Shown here in pieces: positions 5,257 to 8,563 of a DNA stretch of 8,563 nucleotides. The position numbers and the translations under genes are program-made. Position 1 is the stretch's first letter. Each line of letters starts with the position of its first letter. The notes under the pieces are model-generated. The model ran no database searches. It saw only the letters and a list, made by a program, of their open reading frames with translations, and was not told where the DNA came from. The DNA is taken from the NCBI GenBank assembly GCA_964636575.1, contig CAZWSE010000120.1, positions 1 through 8,563 on the forward strand. Direction: 5' to 3'. This DNA is from CAZWSE01 sp964636575 (GTDB lineage Bacteria > Pseudomonadota > Alphaproteobacteria > Rhodobacterales > Rhodobacteraceae).

Positions 5257-5928
5257 TTAGGCCGCTTTGCGACGTGCAAAGCCCAATGCGCCAAGGCCCA
5301 ACAACAGCAGCGGCGCGCCCGCAGGCAATGGAACGGCTGAAACCGGTGCGTCTTCAAAGGTATATTTGACCGTGATGTCCGCAAATGCAGAGGTTGCAAA
5401 AACGGTTGCGAGGTTGCCTGCGCCTGAGCCTGTCGAGGCGCCAACCGCTTCAACCAATACCGAAATATTGCCCGAACCGATGAAGCTTGCCAATGTGGCC
5501 CCTGTAAAGGTGTTCATATCGCTGTCTGTTGCAGATACAGTTCCGGTGTTCACGCCGGATGTGCCGCCAAAATCAACCGCGCCATCAAACGTATCCAGAT
5601 TCACGACTGTTGATACAACCGGCAAGACGTTGGCCAAAGCGCCGACGGATGTTGTCGATGCGGTAATGTCAGCGCCCAGATCGAGCGTTACCGTTGCAGG
5701 CGCGGCATCTAAGCTTTCTGCCTGTGCGCTGCCTTCAACGCCGCCATCCAGTGTCACCATGACATTCGTCAATGTGCCAAGCGCACTGTCAAACTGGCTG
5801 ACGGACAGAGTTTCCGACCAGTTCGTTGTTGTCAGCACAACAGAGTCTGTAAATATAACCGTGCCTGCCGAGGCGGCCGCACCCGTGAGTGCAAAAGCTA
5901 CAGTTGAACCTAGAGAAAGTAGTTTCAT
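5257..5928 (-). CDS. Choice-of-anchor E domain protein with VPLPA-CTERM signal
   Basis: This exported protein of 223 residues has three parts. First is a cleavable signal peptide (about residues 1-21, MKLLSLG through GAAASA). Next is a beta-rich body resembling the choice-of-anchor E domain, with DSVVLTTTNWSETLSVSQFD near residues 28-47, then LGTLTNVMVTLDG, ending in ADITVKYTFE. Last is a VPLPA-CTERM signal: VPLPAG at 199-204, a hydrophobic helix and RRKAA. Such proteins are exported and handled by an exosortase; the biological role of the domain is unknown. The ATG at 5926-5928 has GGAAG 8 bases upstream. Its leader matches that of the neighbouring VPLPA-CTERM gene (GGAAG, then AAGCAATGAAA), suggesting a shared origin of the 5' ends although the bodies differ. 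A candidate promoter lies about 110 bases upstream. Confidence 0.82.
   Translation of the reverse strand: MKLLSLGSTVAFALTGAAASAGTVIFTDSVVLTTTNWSETLSVSQFDSALGTLTNVMVTLDGGVEGSAQAESLDAAPATVTLDLGADITASTTSVGALANVLPVVSTVVNLDTFDGAVDFGGTSGVNTGTVSATDSDMNTFTGATLASFIGSGNISVLVEAVGASTGSGAGNLATVFATSAFADITVKYTFEDAPVSAVPLPAGAPLLLLGLGALGFARRKAA
5587..5602 (+). repeat. 16-base direct repeat, copy 2
   Basis: This is the second copy of AAACGTATCCAGATTC. It lies in the coding sequence of the choice-of-anchor E protein, in the part encoding VVNLDTFDGAV. The first copy is at 5067-5082. Confidence 0.5.
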
Positions 5929-6037
5929 TGCTTCGTCTTCCTTTACTGGTGCCAGCCATCACAGGGCCGGCGATTACCGTCGGAGACCGATTTACACACA
6001 CGAATTATGGTCCCAACCGTTTCCATATAGTGAGCAA

Positions 6038-6066
6038 TTGATAGGATTTGCGGGGAATTTTTTCAA
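6038..6066 (-). promoter_or_regulatory. Candidate promoter for the choice-of-anchor E gene
   Basis: On the minus strand, TTGAAA (6066-6061) and TATCAA (6043-6038) are 17 bases apart, matching 5/6 and 4/6 of the sigma-70 consensus. Transcription would start near 6031 and give a leader of roughly 100 bases. Confidence 0.45.
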
Positions 6067-6222
6067 AACGGAAACAGTAAGCGGATAATCGCGCTGTTTT
6101 CTGACCCTTCTTGTGCCCCAGCGAAATCGGCCCGCTACATCTTGTTTGGTGTTGTGCGAGGGGGTAAAAAACGGTTGCGCACTCCCGTTCTGCACGGGTT
6201 GAAATTAGTCGGCCGATAAGGC

Positions 6223-6251
6223 TTGCCAGACCCCCTAATCCCTCCTATACG
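6223..6251 (+). promoter_or_regulatory. Candidate promoter for the rpmC-rpsH half of the cluster
   Basis: TTGCCA (6223-6228) and TATACG (6246-6251) are 17 bases apart, matching 5/6 and 4/6 of the sigma-70 consensus. A start near 6258 would leave a leader of about 75 bases before rpmC. A promoter here is needed if the terminator after rplP works, because the intervening genes are mostly on the other strand. Confidence 0.5.
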
Positions 6252-6331
6252 GCGCACTTCACCACGGTCTCCACTGGGAATCGGGTCACGCGTCTATGCG
6301 GCCTACCAGTGATGTTGAAAGGAAAAGGGCG

Positions 6332-6535
6332 ATGAACGCCAAGGAACTACACGACAAAACGCCGGATCAGCTCCGCGAGGAACTGGCCAACCTGAAGAAA
6401 GAATCCTTCAACCTGCGCTTCCAGCAAGCGACAGGTCAGTTGGAAAACCCGGCCCGCATCAAAACGGTTCGCCGTGATGCCGCCCGCGTCAAAACAATTT
6501 TGAACCAGAAGGCCGCTGCTGCGGCTGCCGAATAA
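6332..6535 (+). CDS. rpmC: 50S ribosomal protein L29 (uL29)
   Basis: L29 lies beside the exit tunnel next to L23 and forms part of the docking site for trigger factor and SRP. The product is 67 residues, typical of alphaproteobacteria. It is largely two helices, with the signature KKESFNLRFQQATGQLENPARI at about residues 23-44 and an Ala-rich end. The start ATG 6332 gives MNAKELHDKTPDQL, the usual L29 beginning; AAGGA at 6319-6323 precedes it by 8 bases. It is the first gene after the accessory block and probably the first of a new transcript. rpsQ follows after 14 bases. Confidence 0.97.
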   Translation: MNAKELHDKTPDQLREELANLKKESFNLRFQQATGQLENPARIKTVRRDAARVKTILNQKAAAAAAE

Positions 6536-6549
6536 GGGGAGCATGAGAT

Positions 6550-6789
6550 ATGCCTAAGCGCATCCTGACCGGCACCGTGACAAGCGACGCCAACGCACAA
6601 ACCGTTACCGTTTCCGTAGAGCGTCGCTTTACCCATCCGGTTCTGAAGAAAACCATCCGTAAGTCCAAGAAATATCGGGCCCACGATGAGAACAACACAT
6701 TCAAAGTGGGCGACAGCGTTCGCATCATTGAATGTGCACCAAAGTCGAAAACCAAACGTTGGGAAGTGTTGCAGGCCGCTGAGGCCTAA
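6550..6789 (+). CDS. rpsQ: 30S ribosomal protein S17 (uS17)
   Basis: S17 is a primary 16S rRNA-binding protein of the small-subunit body. The product is 79 residues with an OB fold. It begins MPKRILTGTVTSDANAQTVTV and carries the family motif VGDSVRIIECAPKSKTKRW near residues 53-71. ATG 6550 is chosen over an out-of-frame ATG at 6543; AGGGGAG at 6535-6541 is 8 bases upstream. After the stop there are 69 bases before rplN, the longest gap inside this half of the cluster. Confidence 0.97.
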   Translation: MPKRILTGTVTSDANAQTVTVSVERRFTHPVLKKTIRKSKKYRAHDENNTFKVGDSVRIIECAPKSKTKRWEVLQAAEA

Positions 6790-6813
6790 ACCACAACCTA
6801 TTAATCGAAACCC

Positions 6814-6840
6814 TGGGGATCAGGCACGCATCGCCCCCCA
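6814..6840 (+). promoter_or_regulatory. Small hairpin in the rpsQ-rplN gap
   Basis: TGGGG (6814-6818) pairs with CCCCA (6836-6840) and may add AT/AT inside, just before the rplN ribosome site GGGAG (6847-6851). It could affect translation of rplN or mark an internal processing site. No ligand or protein is identified. Confidence 0.3.
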
Positions 6841-6858
6841 AAGGTCGGGAGAAACCAA

Positions 6859-7227
6859 ATGATCCAGATGCAGACCAACCTGGATGTTGCTGACAACAGC
6901 GGCGCTCGCCGTGTTCAGTGCATTAAGGTATTGGGTGGTTCGCACCGCAGATACGCAAGCGTCGGTGACGTTATCGTAGTCTCGGTGAAAGAAGCCATTC
7001 CACGCGGTCGTGTGAAAAAGGGCGACGTCCGTAAGGCCGTTGTTGTTCGCACCGCCAAAGAAGTTCGTCGTGACGATGGCACAGCCATCCGTTTCGATCG
7101 CAACGCCGCAGTCATCCTGAACAATGCCAACGAGCCTATGGGCACACGTATCTTTGGCCCAGTTGTTCGCGAATTGCGTGCCAAGAACTTCATGAAAATC
7201 ATCTCGCTCGCGCCGGAGGTGCTGTAA
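6859..7227 (+). CDS. rplN: 50S ribosomal protein L14 (uL14)
   Basis: L14 forms a subunit-interface bridge with 16S rRNA and is the docking site for the silencing factor RsfS. The product is exactly 122 residues, the usual bacterial length. It begins MIQMQTNLDVADNSGARRVQ and contains the signature RDDGTAIRFDRNAAVILN and the ending RIFGPVVRELR through APEVL. The ribosome site GGGAG lies 7 bases before ATG 6859. The TAA stop shares its last base with the rplX start (TAATG), so translation is probably coupled. Confidence 0.98.
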   Translation: MIQMQTNLDVADNSGARRVQCIKVLGGSHRRYASVGDVIVVSVKEAIPRGRVKKGDVRKAVVVRTAKEVRRDDGTAIRFDRNAAVILNNANEPMGTRIFGPVVRELRAKNFMKIISLAPEVL

Positions 7228-7538
7228 TGGCTGCTAAACTCCGCAAAGGCGACAATGTCATGGTTATGGCTGGCAAGGACAAAGGCAAGACAGGCACAAT
7301 CGCTTCCGTTGATCCAAAATCCGGCAAAGCCATCGTAGACGGCGTGAACATGGCAGTGCGCCACACCCGTCAATCCCAGACAACCCAAGGCGGCCGCATT
7401 CCAAAGGCCATGCCAATTGATCTGTCGAACCTCGCGTTCGTCGACAAAAAAGGCAAAGCCACACGGGTTGGTTTCAAAATGGACGGCGACAAGAAAGTGC
7501 GCTTTGCCAAATCAACAGGGGATGTGATCGATGCTTGA
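7227..7538 (+). CDS. rplX: 50S ribosomal protein L24 (uL24)
   Basis: L24 starts assembly of the large subunit by binding the 5' domain of 23S rRNA. The product is 103 residues. The N-terminal KOW motif is clear (KLRKGDNVMVMAGKDKGKTG, residues 4-23), followed by VDGVNMAVRH and GGRIPKAMPIDLSNLAFVD. GGAGG at 7215-7219 lies inside rplN, 7 bases before the ATG. The stop TGA at 7536-7538 overlaps the rplE start by 8 bases. Confidence 0.97.
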   Translation: MAAKLRKGDNVMVMAGKDKGKTGTIASVDPKSGKAIVDGVNMAVRHTRQSQTTQGGRIPKAMPIDLSNLAFVDKKGKATRVGFKMDGDKKVRFAKSTGDVIDA

Positions 7539-8094
7539 TACTGCAAACTACACACCTCGTCTGAAGCAGATGTACAAAGACAGCATCCGCGCCACGATGA
7601 AAGAAGAGTTCGGCTACAAGAACGACATGATGATCCCTCGTTTGGACAAAATCGTTCTGAACATCGGCTGTGGTGCCGCTGCCGTCCGTGACAGCAAGAA
7701 AGTCAAATCCGCTCAGGAAGACCTGACCGCGATTGCTGGCCAGAAAGCTGTTGTCAACAAAGCCAAGAAATCCATCGCGGGCTTCCGTGTTCGGGAAGAA
7801 ATGCCACTGGGGACCAAAGTGACCCTGCGCGGCGACCGGATGTATGAATTTCTGGACCGTCTGACCACGGTTGCAATGCCTCGTATCCGCGACTTCCGCG
7901 GCGTATCCGGCAAGTCTTTTGATGGTCGTGGCAACTATGCCATGGGCATGAAAGAGCACATCGTGTTCCCCGAAATCGACTTTGATAAAGTGGATGAAAC
8001 TTGGGGTATGGACATCGTAATCGCCACCACGGCGAAAACCGACGACGAAGCGAAGGCACTGTTGAAAGCGTTCAACATGCCCTTCAATTCGTAA
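7531..8094 (+). CDS. rplE: 50S ribosomal protein L5 (uL5)
   Basis: L5 binds 5S rRNA in the central protuberance and contacts P-site tRNA. The product is 187 residues, normal for alphaproteobacteria. It has the early segment PRLDKIVLNIGCG (36-48), the family signature around KAKKSIAGFRVREEMPLG, then TLRGDRMYEFLDRLTTVAMPR and the conserved FRGVSGKSFDGRGNYAMG. AGGGGA at 7517-7522 precedes ATG 7531, and the first codons overlap the end of rplX. rpsN follows after 17 bases. Confidence 0.98.
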   Translation: MLDTANYTPRLKQMYKDSIRATMKEEFGYKNDMMIPRLDKIVLNIGCGAAAVRDSKKVKSAQEDLTAIAGQKAVVNKAKKSIAGFRVREEMPLGTKVTLRGDRMYEFLDRLTTVAMPRIRDFRGVSGKSFDGRGNYAMGMKEHIVFPEIDFDKVDETWGMDIVIATTAKTDDEAKALLKAFNMPFNS

Positions 8095-8111
8095 GCGGGA
8101 AGGAATTAGAC

Positions 8112-8417
8112 ATGGCTAAAAAAGCAATGATCGAACGCGAAAAGAAGCGCGAGGCGCTTGTTAAGAAGTACGCCGAAAAGCGTGCCGCGTTGAAAGCAAT
8201 CGTAAGCGACCAAGACAAGCCGATGGAAGAGCGTTTTCGCGCGTCCTTGGCTTTGGCGAAACTGCCGCGCAACTCTAGCGCTGTGCGTCTGCACAACCGC
8301 TGCCAGTTGACCGGCCGTCCACACGCCTACTATCGCAAACTGAAAATTTCGCGGATCGCGCTGCGGGATCTTGGCTCAGCGGGCCAAATTCCGGGCATGG
8401 TCAAGTCAAGCTGGTAA
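8112..8417 (+). CDS. rpsN: 30S ribosomal protein S14 (uS14), zinc-free long form
   Basis: S14 binds 16S rRNA in the head of the small subunit near S3 and S10. The product is 101 residues, the length of the long form that lacks a zinc ribbon: only one cysteine is present (CQLTGRPHAYY, near residue 64), instead of the four-Cys motif of the short form. The signature RLHNRCQLTGRPHAYYRK and the ending GQIPGMVKSSW are as expected. ATG 8112 is used rather than the upstream in-frame ATG 8001, which lies inside rplE; AGGAA at 8101-8105 is the ribosome site. Confidence 0.97.
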   Translation: MAKKAMIEREKKREALVKKYAEKRAALKAIVSDQDKPMEERFRASLALAKLPRNSSAVRLHNRCQLTGRPHAYYRKLKISRIALRDLGSAGQIPGMVKSSW

Positions 8418-8429
8418 GGAGGGCACGCA

Positions 8430-8563
8430 ATGAACGATCCTATCGCAGACATGCTGACCCGTATCCGCAACAGCCAGATGCGCGGCAAGTCCACTGTCAT
8501 GACCCCTGCGTCCAAGTTGCGCGCCTGGGTTCTGGATGTGCTGGCCGACGAAGGTTACATCCG
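8430..8563 (+). CDS. rpsH: 30S ribosomal protein S8 (uS8), N-terminal part
   Basis: S8 binds the central domain of 16S rRNA and in E. coli also represses the spc operon by binding its mRNA. Only the first 44 codons are in the window: MNDPIADMLTRIRNSQMRGK, then TPASKLRAWVLDVLADEGYI, running off the end. An ideal ribosome site, AAGGAGG at 8416-8422, lies 7 bases before ATG 8430. The gene starts 12 bases after rpsN, as usual in the spc operon. Confidence 0.95.
   Translation, partial: MNDPIADMLTRIRNSQMRGKSTVMTPASKLRAWVLDVLADEGYI

Larger units (their letters stand above)
5929..6331. other. Divergent control region between the anchor E gene and rpmC
   Basis: This 403-base gap contains no convincing gene. 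It holds candidate promoters facing each way (6038-6066 minus and 6223-6251 plus). It also has a short hairpin CCCGT/ACGGG (6184-6188 with 6194-6198). The rpmC ribosome site AAGGA lies at 6319-6323. An in-frame ATG at 6296 upstream of rpmC adds 12 residues absent from L29 proteins and is not used as the start. Confidence 0.6.

Noticed and set aside
5267..6088. Plus-strand 273-codon frame opposite the choice-of-anchor E gene
   Set aside because: It is longer than the true gene but is antisense to a protein with signal peptide, domain and sorting signal, and shows low-complexity Val/Ala/Ser composition only.
6199..6220. TTGAAA with GATAAG as the rpmC promoter
   Set aside because: The spacing of 10 bases is far too short for a sigma-70 promoter; the pair at 6223-6251 is better.
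2133..6331. Transposon or integrase-borne island
   Set aside because: No transposase, integrase, tRNA attachment site or terminal repeats were found at the edges of the block.

Overview
This window is part of a ribosomal-protein gene cluster (S10-spc type) from an alphaproteobacterium, most likely a Rhodobacterales / Roseobacter-group marine bacterium. The reasons are the ribosomal protein sequences, the gene order rplB-rpsS-rplV-rpsC-rplP ... rpmC-rpsQ-rplN-rplX-rplE-rpsN-rpsH, and two secreted proteins ending in the VPLPAG-type sorting signal typical of that group. No tRNA, rRNA, CRISPR array or insertion sequence is visible.

Layout. Positions 1-2132 (+ strand) carry the end of rplB, then rpsS, rplV, rpsC and rplP, tightly packed and probably co-transcribed. 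rplV is broken by an apparent one-base deletion near 692-694. A GC-rich hairpin plus T-run at 2242-2273 should end this transcript. Positions 2133-6331 are a block of about 4.2 kb of accessory DNA that splits the usually contiguous cluster between rplP and rpmC. It holds a small Doc-type toxin-antitoxin pair on the + strand (2345-2906). Four minus-strand genes follow: a membrane-anchored NYN/Zc3h12a-like ribonuclease, a TIGR02466-type 2OG-Fe(II) oxygenase and two VPLPA-CTERM surface/secreted proteins. Positions 6332-8563 (+ strand) resume with rpmC, rpsQ, rplN, rplX, rplE, rpsN and the start of rpsH.

How it works together. The ribosomal genes encode subunit proteins needed in equal amounts. 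The terminator after rplP and a candidate promoter at 6223-6251 suggest that the two halves are transcribed separately. A second candidate promoter at 6038-6066 faces the other way and would drive the choice-of-anchor E gene. Hairpins lie downstream of each minus-strand gene down to the oxygenase, so these genes are probably independent units rather than one operon. Three genes of the block have, or could have, RNA or translation-machinery targets (Doc kinase, NYN ribonuclease, an oxygenase near rplP), but a functional link to the ribosomal genes is inference only.
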